Assembly: GCA_005402585.1 (NCBI GenBank)
Contig: BIFP01000015.1
Span: 82,150 to 146,149 of the forward strand
DNA: 64,000 nt
From: Micromonosporaceae bacterium KJ-029
GTDB taxonomy: Bacteria; Actinomycetota; Actinomycetes; Mycobacteriales; Micromonosporaceae
Reading direction: 5' to 3'
A model generated the notes under the pieces. It worked only from the letters and a program-made list of their open reading frames with translations, was not told the DNA's origin and ran no database searches. Both the position numbers and the translations under genes were made by a program. This document shows positions 15,581 to 24,345 of the stretch, one piece after another. Positions within the stretch are counted from its first letter, which is position 1; each line of letters starts with the position of its first letter.

Positions 15581-17851
15581 ATGTCGGCCGCCGGCTTCCC
15601 GCTCGTCCTGGTTCCCATCGTCGCCGTCGCGCTGCTCGGCGTGGCGTTGCGGCCACGAACCGTGGAAAGCGTTGCTCCCCGCCGGCTCGCGATGATCCGG
15701 GCAGCGGTGGCCACCGGCGCCTTCGCGGTGCTGACGGTCGAGGTGCTGGGCGCGCTCCGGCTGCTGACCGCGTCCGCGTTCGGCGCGGCCTGGCTGCTCT
15801 TCCTCGCGGCTGCGGCGGTGGCCGCCGGCTGGCGCCGCCGCGCCGACGCGGCGGGCCGACGCCACGCGGGCACGGCCGACGGGACGACTCCGTCGCTTCC
15901 GGACACCGGATCGCTCACCTCGCCGGCGCCGTCGCCCGCCCTCGCCGCGGCGCCGTCGGGCCCGTCGGCGGTGAGCGTCCGGGCGAGCGCCGGCACCGCG
16001 ACCGCAGGGCCGGGTCGTCCGACCGTGCCCTCCACGGCGGACACCGCACCGGGCACGCCGACCGCCGGCGGCTGGCGCGCCACCTTGACCGACTTCTGGC
16101 GTACGGCGAGCCGCGGCGAGCGGCTGCTCGCCGGCACGGTCGGCGGGCTGCTCCTGGTCGAGTTGCTGATCGCACTGCTGGCCGCGCCGAACAACTTCGA
16201 CTCGCAGACGTACCACCTGCCGAAAGTGGAACGCTGGGTGGCCCAGGGTGACCTCACGTTCTGGGCCACCGCGATCCATCGGCAGGTGACCATCCCGCCG
16301 GGCGCGGAATACCTGCTGCTGCACCTGCGGCTGTTCACCGGCGGCGATGCGCTGTACAACCTGGTCCAGTGGGCCGCCGGGGTGGGCTGCCTGTTGGCGC
16401 TCTCCCGGGTCACCGCACAGCTCGGCGGTGGCCGGCGGGCCCAGCTGCTCACCGCGTTCGTGCTGGCCACCACGCCGATGGTGGCGCTCCAGGCGACCAG
16501 CACCCAGACCGACCTGGTCTGCGCCGCCTGGGTGGCCTGCACGGCAACCCTCGCGCTCGACGGGCTGCGGCGACGCGCCGGCGTCGGCGACCTGCTCGCA
16601 CTCGGTGCGGCCGCCGGGCTGACCGCGCTGACCAAGACCAGCGGACTGCTCGCGGTGGGCCCGCTGCTGGTGCTCTGGGGGTTGGGCCAGCTCCGCGTGG
16701 CGTACGCCGGCCGACCGGCCGACCGCCGTCGGATCCCGCTCGCCGGGGTCGGCCGTACGGTCGGCGCCTCGATGCTGATCCTGCTGGTGGCCGCCACCGT
16801 CGTCGGTCCGTTCCTGGGCCGGGTGCACGCCGAGTTCGGTCACCCGCTCGGCCCGCCCCGGCTGCGCGAGTCGGTGCCGATGGAGCGACACGATCCGCCG
16901 TCGGTGCTGGTGAACGCGCTCCGCATCGGGCACACCGCACTGGACACCCCGCTGGCCCCACTCCGCCAGGCCACCGCCGAGGCGATCATCGGCGTGGCCG
17001 GGCTGATCGGGGTCGATCCGCAGGACCGGGCGATCACCTTCGGGCGGGAGGTCTTCCCGGTACCGTCCTGGTACCCGGACGAGGACCGGGTGGCGTTTCC
17101 GCTGGCCGGGGGGTTGGCGCTGATCGGTGCCGTGGCGGCGGTACGCCGGCCGGGTCGGATCAGCTCCGGCTCGGCCGGGGCGCTGCGCGCGTACGCCCTG
17201 ACGATCGCGACCGCGGTGCTGCTGCATACCGCGATGATCAAGTGGCAGCCCTGGGGGAACCGGCTGGTGCTCTACGCCCTGGCGGTGTCGGTGCCGCTGG
17301 CCGGGCTCTGGCTGGACGCCCTCTTCCGCCGCGCTGCGTCGCGCACGGCAACGGGTGGCGAACCGGCTCGCCGCGAGACGCGGGGACGGCGGTCGATCGC
17401 CGCGACGCTCGCGGTGACGGTGCTGGCCACCTGCGCGTTGGCCGGCGCGCTGGCGGTGTCGTACGGCTTCCCGCGGCGGCTGGTCGGTGCGGGCTCGGTC
17501 TTCACCACGACCGACTGGGAGGCCCGCTTCCTGCGGCGTCCCCAGTGGGCGGAGGAGTACCGCTGGGCGGCCGATGCGGTCCGGGCCGCCGACGCCCGCC
17601 GGATCGGCCTGTCGCAGCGCAACGACGACTGGGAGTACCCCTGGTGGCTGCTGCTGCGCGACGCCGACGGCCGGCCGCCGGAGCTGCTCGCCCTGCAGTC
17701 GGTCCTTCCCGACCGGCCGGCGACCGACCCGGCGTCGGTGGACGCGATCGTCTGCGTCGGCAGCCGCACGCTCTGCGCGGATCTGGTGCCGCCCGGTTGG
17801 CGGTTCGAGTTCCGCAGCTACGTCGGATACGCGCTGCCCGCCGACCGCTGA
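15581..17851 (+). CDS. GT39-like polytopic membrane glycosyltransferase
   Basis: 756 residues with about eleven predicted membrane segments. The diagnostic first loop NNFDSQTYHLPKVERWVAQG (residues about 205-225) carries the conserved Asp and His/Arg pattern of ArnT/PMT-like enzymes that use polyprenyl-phosphate sugars. Residues about 88-165 form a Pro/Thr/Ala-rich insertion after the first two helices, making the protein longer than usual. The C-terminal 170 residues are extracytoplasmic. ATG at 15581 lies 113 nt from the divergent GT2 start. The likely role is addition of a lipid-linked sugar to an envelope polymer or protein; the acceptor is unknown. Confidence 0.78.
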   Translation: MSAAGFPLVLVPIVAVALLGVALRPRTVESVAPRRLAMIRAAVATGAFAVLTVEVLGALRLLTASAFGAAWLLFLAAAAVAAGWRRRADAAGRRHAGTADGTTPSLPDTGSLTSPAPSPALAAAPSGPSAVSVRASAGTATAGPGRPTVPSTADTAPGTPTAGGWRATLTDFWRTASRGERLLAGTVGGLLLVELLIALLAAPNNFDSQTYHLPKVERWVAQGDLTFWATAIHRQVTIPPGAEYLLLHLRLFTGGDALYNLVQWAAGVGCLLALSRVTAQLGGGRRAQLLTAFVLATTPMVALQATSTQTDLVCAAWVACTATLALDGLRRRAGVGDLLALGAAAGLTALTKTSGLLAVGPLLVLWGLGQLRVAYAGRPADRRRIPLAGVGRTVGASMLILLVAATVVGPFLGRVHAEFGHPLGPPRLRESVPMERHDPPSVLVNALRIGHTALDTPLAPLRQATAEAIIGVAGLIGVDPQDRAITFGREVFPVPSWYPDEDRVAFPLAGGLALIGAVAAVRRPGRISSGSAGALRAYALTIATAVLLHTAMIKWQPWGNRLVLYALAVSVPLAGLWLDALFRRAASRTATGGEPARRETRGRRSIAATLAVTVLATCALAGALAVSYGFPRRLVGAGSVFTTTDWEARFLRRPQWAEEYRWAADAVRAADARRIGLSQRNDDWEYPWWLLLRDADGRPPELLALQSVLPDRPATDPASVDAIVCVGSRTLCADLVPPGWRFEFRSYVGYALPADR

Positions 17852-17858
17852 GCCCTAT

Positions 17859-18029
17859 TGAACCCTTCTCAGCCTCCCCTTGCGGTCCGTTGTAACCGCA
17901 GACGAGGGTCGGGACGCAGGCGCCGCGCGGTTCAGGTTGAAAAGGGTTCATTGGTCCGGTTCAGCGGTGTGCGCAAGTATTCCGAGACGCATTCACATAC
18001 CTGCATCGCAAGCGTTACCGTCCGGTAAC
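17859..18029. promoter_or_regulatory. Dyads in the promoter region of the secreted SGNH hydrolase
   Basis: TGAACCCTT (17859-17867) and AAGGGTTCA (17942-17950) are perfect inverted repeats 74 nt apart. GGTTCA recurs at 17929, 17945 and 17958. GTTACCG-TC-CGGTAAC (18014-18029) is a perfect dyad 41 nt before the hydrolase start and looks like an operator. A ribosome site GAAAGGAG lies at 18056-18063. Confidence 0.45.
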
Positions 18030-18069
18030 TCGATCGACATCCCCCGATCGAGCCGAAAGGAGAGCGTCG

Positions 18070-19671
18070 ATGTCTGGTACCCCTGCCAGGCGTGAACGGA
18101 CGCATCGACGGCGGCTCGCCCAGGTCGCCGTCCTCGCCACCGCTCTCGTCCTGCCGATGCTGGCCGGGCCGGCCGCACCAGCCGCCGCAGCCGACCGTCC
18201 GACCGTCCAGCCACTCCCCGCCCACCTTGAGACGATCCGGGCCGCCGAGGCCACCGCGCTCTACGGCGCACCCGGCATCCGCCCGCTCGAACAGCGGCGC
18301 AGCGCCCTGATCACCATGGGCGACAGCCAGATTTCCGGCGAGGGGGTGGGCAACTACGTACCCGGCACACATCAGCCGGGCAACTGGTGCGACCGCTCAT
18401 ACGACCAGGCGGTGTTCCGTACCGGCATCACCGCCGACGAGCGGTACAACATCGCCTGCTCGGGAGCCACCCCGTGGAACCTGATCGTGGGCGGCCCGAC
18501 CCAGCACAACGAGCTGAACCAGGGCGACCACCTCGCCATCAAGGCACGCAACACGCAGATCAAGTTGATCTGGGTGGTGGTCGGCGCCAACGGCGACGGC
18601 ACCATCCAGTTCGGCCCGGTTGCCACCGACTGCGCCATCCGCCGCGTCTTCTTCCAGGGCCCCTGCTATCCCACCTACTCCAACCAGTGGACGGTACGCA
18701 CCGACGGCAGCCGTCAGGCCGTCGAGGAGGCGCTGACCGACATCCGCCGGACCATGACGAACGCCGGCTACCTGCGCTCGGACTACGAGTTGGTGCTCAT
18801 GTCGTACGCCAGCCCGGCCAGCCCGGACGTGGAGGACAACCCGAACTTCCCCGGCTGGTACGGCGGCGGCTGCCTGCTCTACCTGGCCGACGCCGCGTTC
18901 GCCCGGAACAAGGCGGTACCGCTGTTCGAGACAGCACTACGCGCGGCGGCGGCCAACACCGGCACCCGCTACCTCGACGCCAGCCGGCTCTTCCACGGCC
19001 ACGAGGTGTGCACCGACAACACCTCGGTCCGCGGTCTCTACATCGAGCTGGGCATCTGGGACGAGAACGCGGCCCGGCAGTCGTTCCACCCGAACTACCG
19101 GGGACACGGCATGTTCGCCCAGTGCATCACCCAGTTCTACGCATCGGGGCAGGAGCGGGCCACCTGCGTCGACCCGGCGAGCACCGGCAACGGCGTACTC
19201 TACCGCGGGCTGATGGAGTTCAAGCAGCTGCGCAATGCCGCCACCGGCACCTGTGTGGACGGCAAGGGCTACGACTCGCGGAACAGCACCGTCCAGCAGT
19301 CGTACCGCTGCCACGGCGGGCGTAACCAGGGTTTCTGGTACGACCCGACCCGGCAGTCGCTGCACTCCGAACTCTCCCACGACCGCTGCCTGGACGTGTC
19401 CGGCGGCTCGCTGACCTCCGGCACGGCGGTCAACGTCTACGACTGCCACGGCGGCACGAACCAGAAGTTCGTGCTCTCCGGCAACCAGATCCGGGCCGCC
19501 GGCAACAACAACCTCTGCCTGGCCTTCGACAACCCGCTGCTGGGCACGCCACGGTTGCGGCTGGCCAACTGCTCCAGCAACTCGCGGCAGCAGTGGTCCT
19601 TCGAGTCGCGGTCGTTCCCGAATCCGGTGGGGTACGGGTACGACGACTTCATCGGGTCTCGGGTCTACTGA
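18070..19671 (+). CDS. Secreted SGNH/GDSL hydrolase with C-terminal ricin-type lectin domain
   Basis: 533 residues. A signal peptide spans 1-41: twin Arg region, hydrophobic core AVLATALVLPMLAG, cleavage near APAAAA-D. The SGNH domain follows, with the nucleophile in ITMGDSQISGEG and a likely catalytic His in SFHPNYRGHGMF. Residues about 385-525 form a beta-trefoil ricin B/CBM13 domain with CVDGKG, CLDVSGG and QxF/QQW repeats (NQGFW, NQKFV, RQQWSF). The enzyme should hydrolyse an ester on an extracellular polymer or lipid, the lectin anchoring it to a glycan. Monocistronic with a hairpin after the stop. Product class is confident; substrate is not. Confidence 0.88.
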   Translation: MSGTPARRERTHRRRLAQVAVLATALVLPMLAGPAAPAAAADRPTVQPLPAHLETIRAAEATALYGAPGIRPLEQRRSALITMGDSQISGEGVGNYVPGTHQPGNWCDRSYDQAVFRTGITADERYNIACSGATPWNLIVGGPTQHNELNQGDHLAIKARNTQIKLIWVVVGANGDGTIQFGPVATDCAIRRVFFQGPCYPTYSNQWTVRTDGSRQAVEEALTDIRRTMTNAGYLRSDYELVLMSYASPASPDVEDNPNFPGWYGGGCLLYLADAAFARNKAVPLFETALRAAAANTGTRYLDASRLFHGHEVCTDNTSVRGLYIELGIWDENAARQSFHPNYRGHGMFAQCITQFYASGQERATCVDPASTGNGVLYRGLMEFKQLRNAATGTCVDGKGYDSRNSTVQQSYRCHGGRNQGFWYDPTRQSLHSELSHDRCLDVSGGSLTSGTAVNVYDCHGGTNQKFVLSGNQIRAAGNNNLCLAFDNPLLGTPRLRLANCSSNSRQQWSFESRSFPNPVGYGYDDFIGSRVY

Positions 19672-19681
19672 CGGTGGTGGG

Positions 19682-19703
19682 TGGCCCGCCGTGCGGCGGG
19701 CCA
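19682..19703. terminator. Hairpin terminator between convergent genes
   Basis: TGGCCCGCC (19682-19690) pairs perfectly with GGCGGGCCA (19695-19703) around a 4-nt loop, 10 nt past the hydrolase stop and 5 nt before the stop of the convergent lipoprotein gene. Confidence 0.75.
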
Positions 19704-19708
19704 TCCCC

Positions 19709-20299
19709 TCAGTCCTGCTTGACGGGGACGACGATCAGGCGGGCCACGGACTTGTCGGCGGTCTTGGCGCCGGCGACGCCGAGGCTCGTGCCGACGGTGA
19801 TGTCGGCGGGCTCGATCGTCCTGCGGCGCTCAACCACGCGCAGGTCGGCGCCGAAGCTCCAGGTCATGGTGAAGCCGTCGGCCGACCTGACGGTCATCCC
19901 GTGGCCGTCGATGCCGGTCACCTCGCCGCGCTGGACCGCGATGGTCTTCGTACCGCCGTCCCTGGTCTGCACAACGACCTCGCCATGCAGCGTGTTCTCG
20001 CGCAGCAGCACCCGCGCCGCGCGGCGCTGACGCAGCTCCTCGACCCGCTCTCCCCGCGTCCTGCCCTCGCTGGCGGACGACTCGGACGGTGCGGGGGCGG
20101 TCGCGTCGGCTCCCAGTTCGGTGGGGTCGATGCCGAACGCGGCGAGTGCCTGGCCCTCCGCGCTCAGCGCCGCGACCACCTCGACGGCGGTCTCCGGCGC
20201 GGCGTCCCGGCCGGTCCGGGTCACACCGCAGCCGGCGGCGGCCAACGTGACCGCCACGAGCAGCGCGGTGGTGGCGGTGGCGGATCCCCTGCGTGCCAT
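19709..20299 (-). CDS. Secreted lipoprotein of unknown function
   Basis: 196 residues. A lipoprotein signal (ATTALLVAVTLAAAGC, lipobox LAAAGC with Cys at about 24) predicts anchoring on the outer membrane face. The mature part has a Ser/Pro/Ala linker, then a beta-rich region (LHGEVVVQTRDGGTKTIAVQRGEVTGIDG, split here only for length) that reads like small-domain DUF5666-type proteins. ATG 20299 is preferred because GAGAGGA precedes it; the frame stays open further upstream but overlaps the kinase gene. It follows the two-component genes on the same strand with a 56-nt gap, so it may be a target of or accessory to that system. Confidence 0.7.
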   Translation of the reverse strand: MARRGSATATTALLVAVTLAAAGCGVTRTGRDAAPETAVEVVAALSAEGQALAAFGIDPTELGADATAPAPSESSASEGRTRGERVEELRQRRAARVLLRENTLHGEVVVQTRDGGTKTIAVQRGEVTGIDGHGMTVRSADGFTMTWSFGADLRVVERRRTIEPADITVGTSLGVAGAKTADKSVARLIVVPVKQD

Positions 20300-20355
20300 G
20301 TCTCGTCCTCTCGTCCGTGGTGCCACCACCGTCGCAGGGCTGGATGAGCGAGCCG

Positions 20356-21744
20356 TCAGGCCGACGTTCGAGCCAGGTAAGGATCCGGCGGCAGCCGGAC
20401 GGCGAAGGCCGCTCCGCCCTCCGGCGCGTGCCCGGCGGTGATCTCCCCGCCCAGCCGGCGGACCAGACCGGCGGCGATCGCCAGCCCGAGGCCGCTGCCG
20501 ACCTTGCGCAGCCCCCGGTAGCGCTGGTGCAGGGCGCCACGCTCGAAGGCCACCGCCAGGTCGTCGTCGGTCAGCCCGGGCCCACCGTCGCGGATCTCGA
20601 CCACCGCGCCGGCCGCCGGGTCCGCGCCCGCCCGCCGGACCGCGAGAACCACGGGCGCCCCCGGGGGTACCACCCGCAGCGCGTTCTCCAGCAGCCCGTC
20701 GACCACCTGCCGGATCCGCACCGGATCGGTGTACGCGGGTACCGGCTGCTCCGGTGTCTCGACCCGGAACACCACCCCGACCCCGGCGCACCGATCGGCC
20801 CAGGTCCGGCCGGCGTCGGCGGCCAATCGGGCCAGGTCGACCCGCACCGGTTCGAGCGGGAAGTCGGCCGCCTCCAGCCGGGCCAGCGCCAGCAGGTCGG
20901 CGACCAGCCGGTCCAGGTGCTCCGCCTCGGCCAGCATGGTCCGGCCGGTTTCCGCCGCCGCCTCCGGCGCGACCACCCCGTCGGCCAGTGCCTCGGCGTA
21001 GCCCCGGATCGCGGTCAACGGGGTACGCAGCTCGTGCGAGACGGAAAGCAGAAACTCCCGCTGCCGCCCCTCACTGGTGGCCAGCGCCGCGGCCAGCCCG
21101 TTCAACGCGTACGCCAGGTCGGCCACCTCGGCGGGCGGCTCGACCGGCACCCGGACGGACCGGTCTCCGGCACCCAGCCGGGCGGCGGCGTTGGCCGCCC
21201 GCCGGATCGGCCGGGCCAGCCGGCGGGCGAGCAGCGCCCCGGCGACCGCCCCGGCGGCCAGCCCGGCCAGCAGCGGCAGCCAGAGACCGCGCAGGACCTG
21301 TTGCCAGACCCCGGCACCGGCGGGCCTGGTCAGCACGACGCCGTCGCCACCGGGCAGCGCCCGCCCCTCGACGAGGGCGCGCCGCCCATCGACCAGCCGT
21401 CGGCCGGAGACGTCCCGCCCACCGGCCACCCGGGTCACCACCTGCGGAGGCAGGCCGGGCCGGTCGACCGTGCCGTCGGAGACGACGAAGATGGTGATGC
21501 CCTGCGTGGCGAACTGGCGGACCAACCGCTCGCCGGCCAGGTCCCGGACCCGACCGGGGCGGGCCCGCAGCAGGTCGGCGGCGAGCTGCGCCTGGACGGC
21601 CAGCGCCTGCCGGTCGCGCCGCTCGGCGGCGCGGACCGCGAGCGGTACCGCGACCAGCGCGGTGACCAGCACCGACACCAGGGCCACCGCGCAGGTCACC
21701 AGCACCGCGCGGGCGGTCAGGGTGCGGCCGGGACGGTCAGCCAT
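20356..21744 (-). CDS. Membrane sensor histidine kinase (HAMP, HisKA, HATPase_c)
   Basis: 462 residues. Two membrane helices (about 13-35 and 150-170) flank a sensor loop of about 115 residues. HAMP linker (ARRLARPIRRAANAAARLG), HisKA with the phospho-acceptor in LLSVSHELRTPLTAIRGYAE, N box GLLENALRVV, D box IRDGGPGLTDDD and G box GSGLGLAIAAGL follow. It phosphorylates the response regulator encoded just upstream, whose 3' end it overlaps by 8 nt (21737-21744). The signal is unknown. Confidence 0.92.
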   Translation of the reverse strand: MADRPGRTLTARAVLVTCAVALVSVLVTALVAVPLAVRAAERRDRQALAVQAQLAADLLRARPGRVRDLAGERLVRQFATQGITIFVVSDGTVDRPGLPPQVVTRVAGGRDVSGRRLVDGRRALVEGRALPGGDGVVLTRPAGAGVWQQVLRGLWLPLLAGLAAGAVAGALLARRLARPIRRAANAAARLGAGDRSVRVPVEPPAEVADLAYALNGLAAALATSEGRQREFLLSVSHELRTPLTAIRGYAEALADGVVAPEAAAETGRTMLAEAEHLDRLVADLLALARLEAADFPLEPVRVDLARLAADAGRTWADRCAGVGVVFRVETPEQPVPAYTDPVRIRQVVDGLLENALRVVPPGAPVVLAVRRAGADPAAGAVVEIRDGGPGLTDDDLAVAFERGALHQRYRGLRKVGSGLGLAIAAGLVRRLGGEITAGHAPEGGAAFAVRLPPDPYLARTSA

Positions 21745-22429
21745 CGGCGGCGTACCCGACGCCCCGGTGGGTGCGGATCACGCTCGCCGGACCGAGCTTC
21801 GCCCGGACCTGGGCCACGTGCACGTCGACGGTACGGGTGCCGGCGTGCGCCGCGTACCCCCACACCCCGGCCAGCAGTTCGTCCCGGGTGAAAACCCGAC
21901 CCGGCCGACCCATCAGGTACGCCAACAGGTCGAACTCGGTGGAGGTCAGCTGCACCGGGCCACCGTCGACGGTCACCGCCCGGCGGCCCGGGTCGAGGGT
22001 GACCCGGCCGAGTACGACGGGCTGCCCCGCGCCGGCCGGTGGCCCGGCGGTGCGCCGCAGCACGGCGCGTACCCGGGCGACGAGTTCGCGGGGGCTGAAC
22101 GGCTTGGTCACGTAGTCGTCGGCACCCAGTTCCAGACCGACGATCCGGTCCACCTCGTCGTCGCGGGCGGTGAGGAAGATGACCGGGGTCCAGTCGCCGG
22201 CCTCGCGCAGGCGACGGCAGATCTCGGTGCCGGCCAGGCCCGGCAGCGCGATGTCGAGCACGCAGGCCACCGGGCGCAGCCGGCGGGCGGCGGCGAGGCC
22301 GGCCACGCCGTCCCGTTCGACGTGTACGCCGAAGCCATCCCGGGTCAGGTAGAGCCGAACCAGGTCGGCGATGCTCGGCTCGTCCTCCACGACGAGGACC
22401 AGACCGCGTCGCGGATTGTCGACGGTCAC
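21737..22429 (-). CDS. OmpR/PhoB-family response regulator
   Basis: 230 residues. Receiver domain with acidic EDE, the phospho-acceptor Asp in ACVLDIALPGLAG, Thr in FLTARD and Lys in DYVTKPFSPRELVARVRAVL. The C-terminal winged helix is of PhoB type (LTSTEFDLLAYLMGRPGRVFTRDEL, RTVDVHVAQVRAKLG). A GTG start at 22429 is used. First gene of a response regulator-kinase-lipoprotein unit. Confidence 0.93.
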   Translation of the reverse strand: MTVDNPRRGLVLVVEDEPSIADLVRLYLTRDGFGVHVERDGVAGLAAARRLRPVACVLDIALPGLAGTEICRRLREAGDWTPVIFLTARDDEVDRIVGLELGADDYVTKPFSPRELVARVRAVLRRTAGPPAGAGQPVVLGRVTLDPGRRAVTVDGGPVQLTSTEFDLLAYLMGRPGRVFTRDELLAGVWGYAAHAGTRTVDVHVAQVRAKLGPASVIRTHRGVGYAADG

Positions 22430-22499
22430 CGGGCCATGATTGCCGATCGACGCGGCGCGGCGGCGTCAGGCAGTGTTCGGGTTCGGTAAGAACACCCGC

Positions 22500-23036
22500 T
22501 CAGCGGACCACCGCGGGCTGGAACGTGGTCGTCCGGGCGGCGGCGGGGAACTCGGTGACGGTGGCCACGACCCGGGGTCGCGCGCTGCGCACCCGGGTAC
22601 GGAACGCGTGGTTGAACACCGCGTCGAGCTGCCACACCTGCTTCGGGTGCTGGGTCCGGATCAGGAAACGCTCCCGGATGCCGTCGATGGCGGTTGCGGC
22701 CAGTTCGACCGAGTGCAGCCGGGGATCGGGGCTCCAGGTGACGTGGCTCAGCTCGCGCAGCTCGGTGTTGAGATGCAGGCGCAGCCGGTGCAGTACCCGG
22801 GTCTGCCGGGTGACCACGAGCCGCCGGTGGGTGAGCAGGAGGAGATACTCCCCGGACATGGGCCGCTCGGGCCGGCTGCACCGGGTGACCAGGATGGTGG
22901 CGTCGCCGGAACCGACACAACCACGGAACACCGGCATGTGCCGGCCAGCGGTCTGCATCGCCAGACCGGCCTCGGAGGCGGCCGGGAGGAACGTTCGGGA
23001 GAAGACGTCCATGCCCTGCCCAACGACGCCGCCCAT
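22500..23036 (-). CDS. Conserved hypothetical protein
   Basis: 178 residues from ATG 23036 (in-frame alternatives at 23069 and 23012). No signal peptide or membrane segment. The middle is rich in short beta strands with basic residues (EYLLLLTHRRLVVTRQTRVLHRLRLHL), like PH-type or GRAM-like folds, ending VTEFPAAARTTTFQP. I do not recognise a named family. It is 70 nt upstream of the two-component operon on the same strand. Confidence 0.6.
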   Translation of the reverse strand: MGGVVGQGMDVFSRTFLPAASEAGLAMQTAGRHMPVFRGCVGSGDATILVTRCSRPERPMSGEYLLLLTHRRLVVTRQTRVLHRLRLHLNTELRELSHVTWSPDPRLHSVELAATAIDGIRERFLIRTQHPKQVWQLDAVFNHAFRTRVRSARPRVVATVTEFPAAARTTTFQPAVVR

Positions 23037-23126
23037 CGAGTGACGTGGCTCACCGCATGCTTTTTGCAATTTCCACGGCAGGGCGTCGCACTACCCGTCC
23101 GGCACCGCCCGGCCGGCCCCGGTGGG

Positions 23127-24125
23127 TCAGCTCGGCTCGACGACGAGCAACTCCTCCAGCCAGCCGGGCACGGCGGCGGCGTACTCGGCACGGGTCGGAT
23201 CGGAGGTGGCCAGCGCGCGCCGCCAGGACAGCGATCGGCTGACCATGGTCACCCAGGCGGCGGCGTCGGCCAGTTGCCGCAGGGAGCGTCGATCGCTGCA
23301 GTCCGTCCACGGCTCCAGGTAGGCGTCCCGCAGCCGCTCCAGCGCCGGGTCGGTGGCGTCGCGGCCGGTGGCGTGGGCGACCGATCGCAGCGTGACCAGC
23401 AGGGTGCCGAACGGATGGGCCACCGAGGCATCGCCCCAGTCGAAGAAGCGGTGACCGGTCGCGGCCACGAAGACGTTGCCGTCGTGCAGGTCGTCGTGCT
23501 GGATCGAGGGAACGATGCCGCTGTCGGCCAGCCACCGGCAGCGGTCCGCGTACGCCGGCAGCAGTCCGCGCAGCCGGTCGTACGCCTCCGCAGTCAGTCC
23601 GTCCGGGGTGCCCATGAGCAGTGCCGGACGGTCGTCGAGCAGCTTTTCGAAGAGCCCCGGCAGCAGCTCGGGCCGGTGGTCGGGCACACCGAGGGCGAGC
23701 AGTTCCTCGACGTGAGCGGCGGCGGTCCGTTGGAGTTCGACGTACTCGGACAGCACCGATTCCCAGCGGGTGAGGTCGCCGTCGCGGCCGGTCACCTCAC
23801 GCAGCGTCGCGCCGCCGTCCGGCATCAGCGACCAGCCCCGGCCGGCGTCCACCGCGATCGGGTCGAGCACCCGTTCCGGCGTGAGCCGGGCCAGTGCGGC
23901 GAGCAGCCCCGCCTCGTACCTCGTGCCCGGGCTGTTCGCCTTGAACCACACGTCGCCGTCGTCGGTGGGTACCCGCCAGACCAGCGACCAGGGACGGAGC
24001 CGGGGTTCGACCTGGCCGGCGACGCGCCGGCCCGTCCGGGCGAGCGCCTCGGTCACCCAGTCGAGGGCGGCGGCTCGCCAGTGCGGATCGTCCCAGTCGG
24101 TGCGGGGCGCGGCGGCTGCGGTCAC
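23127..24125 (-). CDS. Aminoglycoside phosphotransferase-family kinase-like protein
   Basis: 332 residues. The APH/choline-kinase catalytic loop is IQHDDLHDGNVFV and the metal-binding motif FFDWGDASVAHPFG; an N-lobe Lys lies in DGDVWFKANSPG. These proteins phosphorylate small molecules with ATP in the cytoplasm. The family has many metabolic members and nothing here specifically indicates antibiotic resistance. GTG start at 24125. The 220 nt upstream (24126-24345) hold no gene. Confidence 0.85.
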   Translation of the reverse strand: MTAAAAPRTDWDDPHWRAAALDWVTEALARTGRRVAGQVEPRLRPWSLVWRVPTDDGDVWFKANSPGTRYEAGLLAALARLTPERVLDPIAVDAGRGWSLMPDGGATLREVTGRDGDLTRWESVLSEYVELQRTAAAHVEELLALGVPDHRPELLPGLFEKLLDDRPALLMGTPDGLTAEAYDRLRGLLPAYADRCRWLADSGIVPSIQHDDLHDGNVFVAATGHRFFDWGDASVAHPFGTLLVTLRSVAHATGRDATDPALERLRDAYLEPWTDCSDRRSLRQLADAAAWVTMVSRSLSWRRALATSDPTRAEYAAAVPGWLEELLVVEPS

Positions 24126-24345
24126 CCGGGCAACCTAGCCCGGCCGGTCCGGCGTCGCGACCGGGTTTCGCGGCCCGTATCCGGCCGGTGGGTTACCACC
24201 TCGCGGCGAGAAGGTGGTTGCTGCTCATGGCTCCCGGGCGCGGGCGCCCAGGCCGGCTCGGAGTCAGCCTGTGTGGGCCAGGCCGGCTCCGGACCGACGA
24301 CGGCGCCACCGCCACGACCGTCTGAGCGTGGCCGACGCGCCCGGG

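Noticed and set aside
17929..17963. Three GGTTCA repeats as a possible PHO box
   Set aside because: PhoP sites need 11-nt direct repeats; here spacing is 16 and 13 nt and the flanking bases do not fit.
23127..24125. Antibiotic-resistance aminoglycoside kinase
   Set aside because: Only general APH/choline-kinase motifs are seen; actinomycetes have many metabolic members and no resistance context is present.
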